A stretch of DNA of 64,000 nucleotides, taken from the NCBI GenBank assembly GCA_903813345.2, contig CAIIXF020000001.1, forward strand, positions 57,086,270 through 57,150,269, read 5' to 3'. This stretch comes from Owenia fusiformis. Lineage: Eukaryota; Annelida; Polychaeta; Sabellida; Oweniidae. Below, piece by piece: positions 24,801-35,700 of this stretch (position 1 is the first letter of the stretch; each line of letters starts with the position of its first letter). A program made the translations under genes and the position numbers. The notes beneath the pieces were generated by a model. It saw only the letters and a list, made by a program, of their open reading frames with translations. It made no database searches and had not been told where the DNA came from.

Positions 24801-27687
24801 CGTTGTGCAATCATCTTTTCTTTGATAACATCATATATCTTTTCTGCTGCAATAAGAAATTACTCTTGGCATTTAGATTAATGACCTTTCCATTTTATTT
24901 ATGAATATGACTTTGAACGTTTATTCCAGCAGTCAGTTAGCAGTCAAAGATACAGTAGCCTAATTCCAGGAACCTCAAATATATATGTTCTTAAAATCAT
25001 AATGTAAAGTTACATTTTATTACCATTAAAACTTTTACAAACAATAACTTTTAAAATATTTTTTTAGAAACGTCTCTGAACTTTTTAGGCACCATCCGCA
25101 TTTTCTATCATTGTCATATGAAGAAACATCAATTCGACAATTTATTCGTAATAAATTGCATACACTGTTGCCATCGCGCAGAGGCTTGTGTTCTCGAAAT
25201 TGCCACTGGCAAAATTGTCCCTAGATGCATCCCAAATATTTCTACTGCCACATCGCATGCCCTGTTCCTTCTTTTCCCCAATTGTGACGTATGATATTAT
25301 CTTGTATCTGGCGAATCCAAGCGCTTTTACCTTGACTTTAATCTCTTGCGCAAGGTCCTTACATAACAAGCTACAGTCAATGGGATCATACATTTTATCC
25401 TTTAGATTCTCTTGTAGAACCTCACGTATAATCTCCTGTACTGTCTCTATCTTGAATCTCGTCTCAGGCTCCATGCGGTATGTATTCTCAAATTGGACCT
25501 TCTTCTGTTGCCTATGGTGAGGATCGTGATCGCTGTGTTTCGGCTCACAGGCAAAGGAGGTTATACTTGACCCACAAGGACCTGGTCTATGTAGCGGCAG
25601 TTCGAATACGCTGGATCTTTGCAGTAGAGCCTTTGACATCATCTGTGACTTCTTTGCATTCGCCATCTTTTGTGTCCTCGTAGTGGCAATCTAGATCTGC
25701 AATTACAAATAAACGGACATTTGTAGATTTGATGAAAGCATAAAGTAAAGATTAAAACATACATGTAAGAAAATAAAAAATATTGTTATTTTTCTAGTGT
25801 CTGAATTCCCCTGGGAACGTTCACCAAAGATCCCACACAGACCCAGTGACATTAACAAATGCCCCCTTCGGATCACCGAGGGTACGTAAGGCTGACATAG
25901 CCAATAAATACCACAGGGCACAGGTGGCGGAAGAAATGAAGACGGTCCGAGACATGACATACCTAAAACAAAGAAAAATATCAACACAGTTAAAGGTGAG
26001 AAAATAGACCAAGTAATGATAGAATAAAAGTAAAACAATAAAAACAAGTTGTTAAATGTTATAGTTTGACACAGCGCGCGCTAGCTTCACTGGTAATCAA
26101 AACATAAGTTACATAAAAGTAATATTAAGTAATATAAATTATAAACAGATATTATGCTATCTCTGTCAATCAAAAAGATGTTATAGCAAAAACATCTGAT
26201 TCAGTGATAGCTCAAGTGCGTCGCTGACATTAGAAAATTGATCAATCTGAGAAAATACTAGGTGATATTTGTTTTCTCCTCAGCTTATTCTTACATCACA
26301 ATAAAACAGTATTCCGTAATGATTGTAAACTCGTCTTTCAATCTTCCATCTAATTGTGTTTCTCAATGCAACCATCATTGTTAGGAAATGTAAATACACT
26401 GATATACTTACAGATGGAAACCTTACAGAAAATGAATCTCGAGTCATCACCAAAGACACAAAGGAAGCAAGCGTTCATGCCCTTCAAGACGAAGAAAAAA
26501 CCACAGCCCCGTATTGTGGGTCAGAATCTCATGGCTGAAGAGAAACTCAAAGAACTCTCTGAGAAGCTTGAGCACATAGATAAAAACCTTTCGCTACAGG
26601 AAGCAAACAAGGAGAAAGCATTGAAGGATCTTTCGTGCAAACGCCAAAGAGAAATGACTCTTGTTGAACATCAAGAAGAGCTAAGGCAAAGCGTAGAAGA
26701 AGTTCTCAAAAATATTAACACTGAAAAACGATCGCAGACAAAACCAATCAATGTTCCAAATTCACCACATAATATTTTGGATACAATGAGCTTGTCACCA
26801 AAAGAATCCAACGGATTAGTCACTGTACAAGAATCTGGTATGGACAATGGTTCGCCAAATGTAGGATGTAAGAGCCCTAGTAGGTATTCGGTCAACAGCT
26901 CAGGATCAGGAAATAGCACAAACTCAGATGACTCCCAGCAAAGTTCAGGTCGAAGACGCAAAAACTGGGATCCCCAAGCCATCGAGCACATGAAAGCATT
27001 GACTTACGCAAATAAATTTCTGGAATTTCCCCAAAGTGGTGGTCATTTAGATGGTGTTCTATCTGAAAAAGTGTCTACTGTTAATCTTATTGACTCTGAG
27101 AGTTCTGATGACTCAGATGCAGTGTTTAACGATCCTCTGTCAACTGATCTTTCTCAACAGTTTGAGAGTTCTACGCTTGAACACTCGAAAACAATTGATA
27201 GCCATGAACCAAATGGACTCAGTCCCAGGGGTAGCACCACAACGTACAAACCTGGTGGGATGATTAGTGCTAAAACATTGGCTGAAATAGAGGTAAGTAT
27301 TCTTTACTATCTCACATATAATATGTCTCTGTAAATGTGACCCCCCCCCTCTTGTATTTCCGTGATTGTACAAGTAGTGTTTCAAAGTAACTTTATGAAG
27401 ACGACAGTGTATGTACAAGTAAAAGGACTGTAGAATATGGTGACATCTATACAACTGACATAGATGAACTTGATTTGTTGGACTGTAATTGTCCACTATT
27501 TTCGTAAGCTTTTATTTGAACCCACTTGAATCTTGAAGTCATCATTTACTCTTTCACATATGCTACTATTTCAAATTAACGCCTAGGACCATCTTGTAAC
27601 CAGTCATCACAATTTTGTATTTTCCAGGATTTCGAACTGCTCACAAAACAACTGATGGTAGCAAACCTGAAGAAATCTGATGTTTGA
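4466..27687 (+). CDS. Two-PH-domain, coiled-coil scaffold protein (AFAP1-like organisation), N-terminus uncertain
   Basis: Phase-consistent exons: 4466-6802, 11974-12030, 13287-13319, 13851-13895, 18981-19092, 22553-22662, 25798-25995, 26414-27292 and 27628-27687 (TGA). They give about 1276 codons. PH domain 1 covers residues about 91-195 and PH domain 2 about 511-604 (SGYLCYK start; RWMGVLQREM-type C-terminal helix with the invariant Trp). Two heptad-rich coiled-coil stretches lie at about 925-960 and 1004-1068, and the rest is Ser-rich and disordered. Two PH domains followed by a coiled coil recalls actin filament-associated protein (AFAP1) family adaptors that link membranes or Src signalling to actin. 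The match is by layout, so no symbol is given. The first exon follows an acceptor (CTCCAG). It has no in-frame ATG before 4613, so either 4613 is the start behind a 5'UTR intron or upstream exons are missing. Three exons are only 33, 45 and 57 bases. Confidence 0.75.
7244..9224. mobile_element. Non-autonomous element with 56-bp inverted terminal repeats
   Basis: Bases 7244-7299 and 9169-9224 are reverse complements with a single mismatch, and both contain CGAGGGCGAAGCCACGGACT. The arms are far more GC-rich than the flanks and enclose about 1.9 kb without a transposase-like frame. It is probably a deleted DNA transposon. The true outer ends may lie a few tens of bases further out, and I could not define a target-site duplication. 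Confidence 0.7.
9828..9890 (+). repeat. Dispersed repeat copy A (partner at 31061-31141)
   Basis: This shares an ATTCGTTCGAC...CTTCTTA...TAACTAGACTCT...CGCGC...GGTAGCC word order with 31061-31141 in the same orientation, with small indels. It is an unclassified dispersed repeat. Confidence 0.6.
12031..18980. other. Introns around the micro-exons of the PH/coiled-coil gene
   Basis: Apart from the 33-base exon at 13287-13319 and the 45-base exon at 13851-13895, no coding sequence is supported. Repeat pieces include AAGTGGAACACCTCT words at 14032-14240 and a single TIR end of the CTCCATAAGTTTGGCAAC family near 13515-13535. Confidence 0.5.
14030..14245. repeat. Dispersed repeat with AAGTGGAACACCTCT words
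   Basis: Three copies of a (C)AAGTGGAACA(C/T)CT word are spaced about 100 bases apart. The same word family occurs reverse-complemented at about 44635-44690 and in the tandem array at 63000-64000. Confidence 0.5.
19431..20233 (-). mobile_element. Tc1/mariner-type transposon relic
   Basis: The ends are inverted: TACAGGGTGGCCAAAAAATG at 19431 and its near complement ending CCACCCTGTA at 20233, both starting TA. The minus strand at about 19685-19765 reads as a C-terminal transposase piece (DAIDQFRPRLGAIIDENGG). A degraded copy of the same piece lies in plus orientation at about 20112-20170. The element therefore looks internally deleted and partly inverted. Confidence 0.75.
20867..21546. mobile_element. 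Inverted-repeat element with reiterated short palindromes
   Basis: The ends carry the inverted block AAGACGTCTTGGCTAAAACG. Between and within the ends are several perfect or near-perfect palindromes: AAGACGTCTT (about 20902, 21385, 21515), AAAACGTTTTAG (20915, 21412, 21502) and AAGAGCTCTTAG (21343). No coding frame is seen. Confidence 0.65.
25016..25021 (-). terminator. Poly(A) signal of the Tctex1-domain gene
   Basis: The minus strand reads AATAAA about 120 bases after the TAA stop. A second AATAAA overlaps the stop region at 25141-25146. Confidence 0.4.
25142..25666 (-). CDS. Tctex1-domain dynein light chain, DYNLT5/TCTEX1D-like
   Basis: This is a 174-residue protein from one uninterrupted exon. 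Residues about 57-174 match the Tctex1 fold of axonemal or cytoplasmic dynein light chains: FENTYRMEP near the start, a helix VQEIIREVLQENL, then RYKIISYVTIGEKKEQGMR, SRNIWDASRDNFAS and a final strand ATVYAIYYE running to the stop. The N-terminal 56 residues are basic and Ser-rich, as in the longer TCTEX1D/DYNLT5 members. The ATG at 25666 has a good context (AAAGATGG). A splice acceptor just upstream on the same strand (boundary at 25697/25696) suggests a non-coding 5' exon. The gene sits antisense inside an intron of the PH/coiled-coil gene. Single-exon coding could reflect retrotransposition of an ancestral copy, but the frame is intact. Likely role: cargo or assembly subunit of dynein, possibly ciliary. 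Confidence 0.85.
   Translation of the reverse strand: MANAKKSQMMSKALLQRSSVFELPLHRPGPCGSSITSFACEPKHSDHDPHHRQQKKVQFENTYRMEPETRFKIETVQEIIREVLQENLKDKMYDPIDCSLLCKDLAQEIKVKVKALGFARYKIISYVTIGEKKEQGMRCGSRNIWDASRDNFASGNFENTSLCAMATVYAIYYE
26414..27292 (+). CDS. Coiled-coil and Ser-rich tail exon of the PH/coiled-coil gene
   Basis: The exon has 293 codons, phase 0 at both ends, acceptor TTACAG and donor GAG|GTAAGT. It begins with a Lys/Arg-rich segment and a Lys/Glu/Leu coiled coil (AEEKLKELSEKLEHID and onward). Acidic and serine clusters (SGSGNSTNSDDSQQSS; DSESSDDSD) follow and could be phosphorylated. The last coding exon, 27628-27687, adds 19 residues and the stop. Confidence 0.8.
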
Positions 27688-27804
27688 ACTTGAACCCTGA
27701 TGAGTTGGTAGTGACATATGCCAGAATGGATCCTCATAATTACCATCAGTAAAATTCGGGTCCTATTTGGAATCGACATCACTGAGATTTATCCCGGATT
27801 AACG

Positions 27805-27810
27805 AATAAA
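27805..27810 (+). terminator. Poly(A) signal of the PH/coiled-coil gene
   Basis: AATAAA lies 118 bases after the TGA at 27685-27687. Confidence 0.5.
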
Positions 27811-28859
27811 TATTGTTTACTTCAAGTTCATTGGCAGTAGCGATATTGTTAGGGTAAAAGACACTGTGCAGTAAAACACAACATGCTGACTGAAACATTG
27901 ACCCAATTACTCACCTGCCAGCAGGTCTAGTCTATTCAATTACGATTTGCGACAGATGCATATTCCAACTTGTAGACTTGTTATGATTTAGGACCATGCG
28001 ATAATTGGACCATTTCCCCTAACGCCCATGTGAGAATCACAATCCCGATCACAATCAAAAATGAGCCTTTCATTACCAACGCCATTAAAGGAAACGATAT
28101 GCTTTAACGATCATGATGATCATCGTATGAAAGATGATGTTTGTAATGAATGGCAGTGTGTGTGGATACAAACTAATATTTGTTGGTTTATTTGTAAAGA
28201 TAATCAATAGAGTAAACACTACATGAACATGAACATTCAATTTTAGATTTTCATTTTCAATATTTCGAGTAAAAAATCAAAAAGATTGATGATTCGTGAC
28301 GATCACGAATACGACCGACGATGAACAAGTGAAGCTAGATTTTATCATTGTTCTAGAACAAGAACTGGATCTAGAATATCGAAATTTGATTTCAAATAAA
28401 TAGGTAAAACATAGTTACTTCTATTTGTTTCTTCCAATTTTCTAACTTCTCTTAACTGGGACTAGAGCCTAGAGTCTCCTAAAAGACATCCAAATGATAC
28501 ATAAGCAGAATAACTCCAAAGGTCAAGGACGTTTGTATATCACGTGACTTATCTTAGTGCCATCTATTGACGCCACAACTACCTAGACATAAATTGCATT
28601 GCATCAAAACATGTCAAATACGCAAGTACAATCAATGGACTGAGGGAATTTAAGGGAAACAAATTATCTTATGAAACAGATATAAAAAAAACAGAAATAT
28701 CAAAGAACAACAAGTTGTAAAGAAAGAAACCCAATACCTAAACAAAATCATAGGTCTGCATAATGGAACAGTTCAGTCTATCCGATGGGCACAGCAAGCT
28801 TACAAGACGGATACCCTAAGAGCAGTCATTTTTAACAGCTCGTAAAGATATTTTGCTAG

Positions 28860-29130
28860 GGTTTCTGTCCACTGAACCCATGTTTATTGAAACAAGGAAC
28901 ATTGAGATACAATGGTATGGCCGCTGGACCCTCCCCCTCCCCCCCTTGGGTGGGCCCAGAAAAAAAATTGGGCTGAAAAATTGGGCCTTTTTGGTCATTA
29001 CTTGGCCTTGTAAGGCCTTATTTTATAATATCAGGCCAAATTCTGAAGAAAATGGGCCTCAAAAGGTTTTTGTCTGAGCTGAAATTTGCCCCCCCCCCCC
29101 CCCCCTTGTTGGTTCCCAGATCCGCCCCTG
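28860..29130. repeat. Low-complexity GGGCC/poly-C dispersed repeat
   Basis: The stretch has C-runs at about 28930-28946 and 29088-29105, with repeated TTGGGCC/GGCCTT words and a GGATCTGGGAAC-type end. A similar GGCC-rich stretch lies at about 40360-40450. This looks like a dispersed repeat family, not a gene. Confidence 0.45.
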
Positions 29131-29290
29131 TTATATGTCCCTCACCGTTGAAAAATGAACGGAGAGTGAGGTCGGTGTCGTGATGATCCCATGTCAGAAT
29201 AATATTAGGCGATATATACTCTGAAACAATAAGATAAACTTGATGGTCTGTCTTGGCCCACGGCCCTTCTTACCCCGCTGTTCCCTAGGC

Positions 29291-29399
29291 TACACTCCCC
29301 TCAATAATGGCAAGTTTTAAATCGCCAACCATAAACAGGCTTTTATAATTGATTCAAAGGGGGAATTATTTCAGGTGCCAAAATTATGGAGGTAGTGTA
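29291..29399. mobile_element. Small MITE, CTCCATAATTTGGCA-type ends
   Basis: Left end TACACTCCCCTCAATAATGG and right end reading (complement) ATACACTACCTCCATAATTT. About 109 bases in total, non-coding. Same end family as 31279-31898. Confidence 0.5.
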
Positions 29400-29771
29400 T
29401 TTATATATATGAATATTTAGATAATGAAATAAAACTTACTTGTACTCATTGGACATTTTTTATTTATTGGATATAGCGGAACAAAAATACAATGTGGTAT
29501 GGTTCTTCCAAAAATTAAGACCGTTGAAACATTCATCACACTTGGAAACTTCTTCTTGTCCCAACAATGTAAAAATGTTATTTCCTAAGACCCACCCAAC
29601 ATGTATACTATACGTATAATTTAAACACTGGTTGATAAAAGACCTGAAGATAGTGTTGGGTCACATTTTTCTATGACATTTGAATATTTCTATCATTAAA
29701 GAAAAGGCATACGGAGTCTATGTTGGATATGTCTCATATTTTGACATTTTCTTGTTCCCAATGTTCGTATT

Positions 29772-31019
29772 GCACGGTGCCCATGTCAAGCTGCGCGCCT
29801 ACTTATGCGCGCAGTTTGTTTCGATCACAAACTGCGTGCCTGGCAACATTGCATCATTTAAGTTGGAGTCTGTATTTTGAAACGTAATTTAAAGAAATTT
29901 ATCCTGCATTGTTTTCTTGTTCAATGCGTTCATTCTGTGGCGAATATACGAATCTTGCAAATACTAGCAAAAACTATGTGCAAATGAATCGAAGTTTTAA
30001 AACATAAGCATATTAATGGCATTTTCGTCACTGATTTAACGGCAATTTATACGTAAATCGATCTAGCACTTTAAACATAAATGACAAATACTTTAGACTC
30101 GTTTTATATTTAATTCTTTACGCATTCATCACGTATAATTCAAAATATTTCGAGATAAAACAGATAATCAGGAGATTAAAAAGAAATAAAGCACAAACTG
30201 CGCGCCTATTTTAGCCAGAAATTACAAACACTATTAAAAATTCATATTATCATTGGAATTTATACAGAGGCACGTGTAGGTGTTTTTCATATAGCTTTGG
30301 AAATTTTGCTTTATCGTCAGATTTTATGAGATTTTCATATTGAAAGTCAAAATGTATAATAGAAGTGACAATTAAGTTGGGAAAGAAAAACTTTTATTTT
30401 CAGATCACCATCTTGGTGGATGGACTCTCATAGTGTTTCACTTATGGGGTTCTACTATTAGACACATATTTGCCTTACATATGGCGCTAACGTTTTCTAA
30501 TAATACAAAACAAGCTTAGGTAGGTAAGCAGTTTGAAAATATTAGGCACGCAGTTTGGGAAATACATGTGAATATAGGCGCGCAGTTTGACAAGAAAAAT
30601 GTTTAAATCACGTTTATGGCGTATTATCGTTTTGAACACAAACTATGCTGCTTTAATCAGATGGAGTGATCTTATATATCCTAGCATACACAGACACAAT
30701 GGCTGAATAAACGGCAAATGACGATAAAAAGACATAGATATAACTTTACACTGTGAATTTTGAACACAGAAGCTACTTAAGACCCTTATATTGAGATAAC
30801 TAGGTTTACATCGGGAACAACATTGAGTACTATGAGTAAATTAAGTTCATCTTCACAGAATGGTACTGTCTTTAGAACGAGACTAACCTTGTATTTTTCG
30901 TATTCTGGCTCTTTTTGGGAGTCGTGTCCTCCCCGTCTTCGATTTTGAAATATGCGCGCAGTTTGTCAGAGTTTCAAACTGCGTGCCTAGTAGGCATGCT
31001 GCTTGACATGGGCATCGTG
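29772..31019. mobile_element. TIR element with reiterated GGCGCGCAGTTTG motifs
   Basis: The two ends share an inverted GTGCCCATGTCAAGC/GATGCCCATGTCAAGC block. The motif GGC(G/A)CGCAGTTTG, allowing slight variation, recurs about eight times: paired at each end (29790-29840, 30952-30988) and singly at 30194, 30545 and 30577, in both orientations. No transposase frame is seen. This looks like a non-autonomous transposon whose subterminal repeats are candidate protein-binding sites. Confidence 0.6.
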
Positions 31020-31060
31020 TATTGGTTTTAAGTGGTCGCATGGTCAGGTAGTAAGTTAAC

Positions 31061-31141
31061 CTTTGCATTCGTTCGACTTCACTTCTTAAAAGAGAGCTTC
31101 GTCTTCATAGTTAATAACTAGACTCTTCGCGCAGGGTAGCC
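31061..31141 (+). repeat. Dispersed repeat copy B (partner at 9828-9890)
   Basis: Same word order as 9828-9890 with indels; it directly follows the 29772-31019 element. Confidence 0.6.
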
Positions 31142-31278
31142 AGGCATGCACAGTTTTCTGAGAAGGGATGGGAATAAAGACATTGATACAACGAAAGGCT
31201 TATCATTCAAAGCAATCTAAAATGATCATGTTGTATTTTGATGAAAGCCTGATATCAGTCTGCATCATGTCTGTACTT

Positions 31279-31898
31279 ACACCCCCCTCCATAAGTTTGG
31301 CAACCTTAGCTCCCCCATTGAACTGCGTGTTAAAGCCTCTTTACCTTTGAATTTTTATTTACTTAATTGAATTTGCTAGCTTTATTTAACAAAAAATTGG
31401 TATGTTTCTTCAGGTTCAAAAAAGTTATAGGGCTTTAACGTCAAAATTGTTTTTCAAAAAACCTCTCCCATCGAAATAACACAGGTGGCGAAAAATCATT
31501 TTCAAAAATGACTTTGAAGCGCTGTAACTTTAGTATTCATCAAATAAACTAAGCACTTAGTGTACAAAAAAAATTAGACAATTCAAATTTCTATACAAAA
31601 ATATTTTTTGCTGAATCTTTTACTAAAAAGATATCCTGATTTCTGATTTGCCCCGAACCCTCCATTCCCCGTTGGATTGCATGGGAATGGCGATTTTCAA
31701 AAATTCATCTTTATCATCAATTTTCGTCCTATTGTAATTGAGGAAAAAAATTAGAAAATTTGGAGGTATTGGAAATACGTTTCCATCAATATTGTAAGTT
31801 ATTTCATCGTCGGTTAAGTAAATAAAAATTCAAACGTAAAGAGGCTTTAACACGTAGTTCAATTGGAGAGCTGGTTGCCAAACTTATGGAGGGGAGTA
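31279..31898. mobile_element. 620-bp MITE with about 90-bp inverted ends
   Basis: The ends are imperfect complements over about 90 bases and share CTCCATAAGTTTGGCAACC, GTGTTAAAGCCTCTTTAC and TTTGAATTTTTATTTACTTA. The interior is non-coding. Related ends occur at 29291, 40066 and about 13515. Confidence 0.75.
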
Positions 31899-32743
31899 TT
31901 ATCAGACCACATTTTATTAGGATGCATGATTTTATGTTTGATGTAAAATATAAGATAATTCATGCTCTGCTTTCTTTATAAGCATTGGGCAATTTAGATA
32001 ACGAACTAGCATTAGGTTACTGGGCATTGTTTTTCTTAGTTTTTGGCATTTTTTAAGAAATTGAGCTGAACCACAAATGCGGAACCAGATCCAGCCCCTA
32101 TTTGTAGTAGGCTCAAAGGATAAATGAGTATATTTATTGAGCCTAGACACAGAGGAGGTAATCTGGCAGAGGTCCGTGGGCTGAACCCCTTTTTAAAGAA
32201 AATGTATAGCGATTTTAAGCATTGTAAATTCATTTTCGGCAAGTAAAACAGCATCATCAGCGAACTACATCTCCATTGCTGAACATTTTAACAAGCTCAT
32301 CCACAACAAGGAAAAATAGGCTCGGGGAGAGAGGCGTGTTTTACGCTATGGGTACTGGACAGGGCTGCACTCTTCACACACTCTGTTGAAATTGTTCACT
32401 TTGCTTCTACTTCTACCCTATCAAATCATTCTCCAAAATGTGAAATGGTGAGAGATACTGACGTCGAAGATAAAACCATCGTCTAATTCATTACCGCATC
32501 CTCTCTAAAAAGTGCCATAATTAGGCTACCGTAAATATATCAATATCAATACTGTAGATTTTAGAGAGCAACTAACCTTTATCGGAGTTGCAGGAACGAA
32601 TATTTACGTGTTGTTCCTAGAGAAGACCCCTTTATGAATTCATAGGGCTGTCTATGACGTAGTTCGTTGTAGCATTAGTCATAATAGAAGTTTTGGTGTT
32701 GACAGTGTGTCCAAGTAACGAAATCTTGTCAGAATTTTCTAAA

Positions 32744-35700
32744 ATGAACTCGATAATGTGCGTCGTAAGTTGGAGCGTTCTTGTTTGTATTGCACAATGT
32801 AATGGTAAGAAAATATGATAACTATATAGCCTATATATAAGACCAGGTTGTATGTTGTTTGGTCATATGCTTTGAGCTTTGACTTAATTTGACCCTGTCG
32901 TGTGGCAGAAGCGAGCTCGGAATTATTTTAAAAAATGAAATATTGACTATTAGGCTTACACCACTTGCGGTTTTTCACTTGATACATTAGGGAATTTAAG
33001 TTTGCAATGTTTTTCACAAGCTAAACGTAAACGGAAAATATTTAAGCGATGCATTTGTATGGGCGATCGGTCATAGGTTGGCGTTTCGATTTTGTATGCA
33101 AGCTTAAACTCCTTAATGTTTGACCTGGATGCATCTCATTCCATCAGGAGGTATAAACGCGTAGAGTATTTTCGTGGAATCCACACTTAAAAACATTACC
33201 AAATAGCCATCGTTATTCAAAAATAGTGTAATTTTATTTTGTTTTCTTTGAACGTATTTCTGATACTTGCTCGCCTCAGCTCAGTCAATAGGAGGGAAAC
33301 ATTTAATTGCCACATATTAACACCCAAAACTCTAGTTTTCACAAATGTATGGCTAACCACGGAATTTTTGTTCAAAATCAAAATATTTATTTGTTTAACC
33401 CCACATTTAGAAAAACTAGATTGGTGGTTGTGAATTAATAACAATGGAATGTTTCCCCCGAGTACTGGGAATGTGTTGGGGGTATTGGCAGGTGTGGAAA
33501 CACTACGAAACGTTCAAATAGAACTACACCTACCTGCTCTTCGAACGAAAATACTCTACGCGTTTACACCCCCTGTCCATACATTTGCTCCACCATTCTT
33601 TCTTTATCCTACAGCCGCTAATCACTGTAAGAATACAATACCAAGTGTACCCATCAATGCTGCTACTTTGATATTGGATATACACAGAACAGAAGACAAA
33701 GTGATTCAACTGTTAATGTGTGATTTTTCGTACGTGTTTGAACTACCAGATGAAACAGAGCAGCAATTCTTTCAAATGACCATTGTGAATCTATGCAAGG
33801 ATGGATCTTGGAACTACAACCCGATACCTGCGTGTAGAAAAAGTACGTGTACAATACAGGATAGAGTATGTGAGAAAGTGTATGAATACGCTACTCACCA
33901 TGATGTGACCACGTTTGGATACAGGCCACGGGGAAGTTGCAAATGGAGAGGCTATTCTCTACTTTTGTCTCAAAGGCTTTTCTGGTAACTAAATAATTAT
34001 ACACTGCAAACGGCTCGACGAATCTACAAAATGTATAGCAGAACACTTGGAATATATGTACCTTCAGAAATATTGAAGTAAACAAACGTCTTCCATTTGC
34101 GACTTCATTGTAGCCTGTATCCCTTTTAAAGAAATACAGGCTACAGTATGGGACTAGGGTATTGTGATAAAGACAATTAAGAGAATGCAGTACGTAGACA
34201 TAGAAGGAAAGAGAGGAGGCAATGTGTTCATTTATAAATAAAGTATGAGAGAATATATTAGTGGTAGGGTATGACAGGCATAAAGAGTGAGAGAGAAATA
34301 TAGATGAGAAAAACCAATGTGTACATACAGAGGAGATAATCATTGTAGAGTTTGAGGCCACCTTGCATGGTCTGTTCTCATGGTATTAATACTAGTTTAA
34401 AAGGCTTGTATTTTACTTTAACGTATGATCTGTAAAGTGAAGCCCTCTGAAAGGTCAGTTCTTGTGCAGTACTAATCTGTATCTCCGTAGCGATACAGAA
34501 AATATTGGTACTGAGGGGAAAATCTCAGTAACAATACAGAGAATATTCTCCTAGGTAAAATGCTATTGGTCTACGATCATGATAAAACCGTTATAGAATG
34601 ATTTGAAGTGCAATATAGCTCTCGATATTCTATATTGGCACTCGGCTTCGTCTCGTTCCAATACAGAATTTCTCGAGCAGAACATATCCTGTATTGCACT
34701 TCAAGTCATTCAATAACTTATAATGTTGATTATTGACTTGAGCAACATGTAGGACCATAGTGCTGAGCTAGCCATAGTGGTCATCCCCCCATGGGTCCAT
34801 CGTCTAGGACGAATTTGAGTATGGTATAGACTACTAGAGTATAAAAAAGGTAATGGGTACACATATGGTGTAGAGTATGAGAAAAGGTTATGTATATGGC
34901 ATTTTTCAATCATTTGGTTATGTGACTAAATAATCACATCAATATAGTATGTAGATGTTTTCAGAGAAGTCATGCGGTGGGGAATTCTGGAAAAAGGCGC
35001 CCGGTGGACAATGCTACTATGCAAGTTTTGCTAAAACCTGGACCCATAGTCGTGTTGAATGTCAGCAACTTGGCGGAGACTTGGTCATGTTTGAGACCAA
35101 AAATGAATATGACTATGTTGTTGATTGGCTCAAGAAAAGCTATAGGGCTAATGGAAAGTGGGATACCTCAAGTGGTTGGACGTTCTGGATAGGACTTACT
35201 GATAAAAATGTAGGTTTGAATAAATGTACTTCGTGTAAAATATAAACATTTCTCTGTGGCACAAACACATTGATATTCAACATGCAGCAAATAATAATAT
35301 TTCATTCAGAACGAAACTCATCACTATTGGGTCGGGAGTAAGAAGCAAATGACGTGGCCAATTCCTTGGATACCTGAGCATCGTGATCAGATTGATAAGG
35401 TAAATGAGTACCAAATGCGTGACGCGGTTGTCATGGTGGCAGGAGGACGGCATAATTATGGTTGGAAAGAAGTTCCGAATAATTTCCTTTGGGAAGGTAA
35501 TCACTTACTGCGGCATAAGGTCTGTGAAAAAAGTAAGTATTTGTATTGTATCTAGTTTGCAAGGCTTTCCACGCAAACTATATACAAAGACAGGACCGAA
35601 AAAAGTTGAATAACTCGGTCAATTTTAGATATTCTGCCTTGAAATTTCAAAATTATTTAGTCCATTCTATGTGAATTTTGTTGTGAAAGTTTTACATCAC

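Larger units (their letters stand above)
22663..25797. other. Intron of the PH/coiled-coil gene hosting the Tctex1 gene
   Basis: Bases 22663-25015 are AT-rich and show no supported exon. Bases 25016-25696 hold the antisense Tctex1-domain gene. Confidence 0.6.
27811..32743. other. Intergenic DNA rich in inverted-repeat elements
   Basis: No gene is supported. From left to right it holds a GC-biased repeat with G/C homopolymers (28860-29130), a small MITE (29291-29399), a 1.25-kb TIR element with reiterated GCGCAGTTTG motifs (29772-31019), a dispersed repeat (31061-31141) and a 620-bp MITE (31279-31898). Bases 31900-32743 show no recognisable gene; they should contain the promoter of the lectin gene, but no clear TATA box was identified. 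Confidence 0.6.

Noticed and set aside
33860-33987. Extra exon after the CCP exon of the lectin gene
   Set aside because: Splicing at the CAG near 33859 gives an in-frame stop immediately in the required phase. The CCP exon joins the lectin exon directly in phase 1. Only a retained-intron reading is possible.
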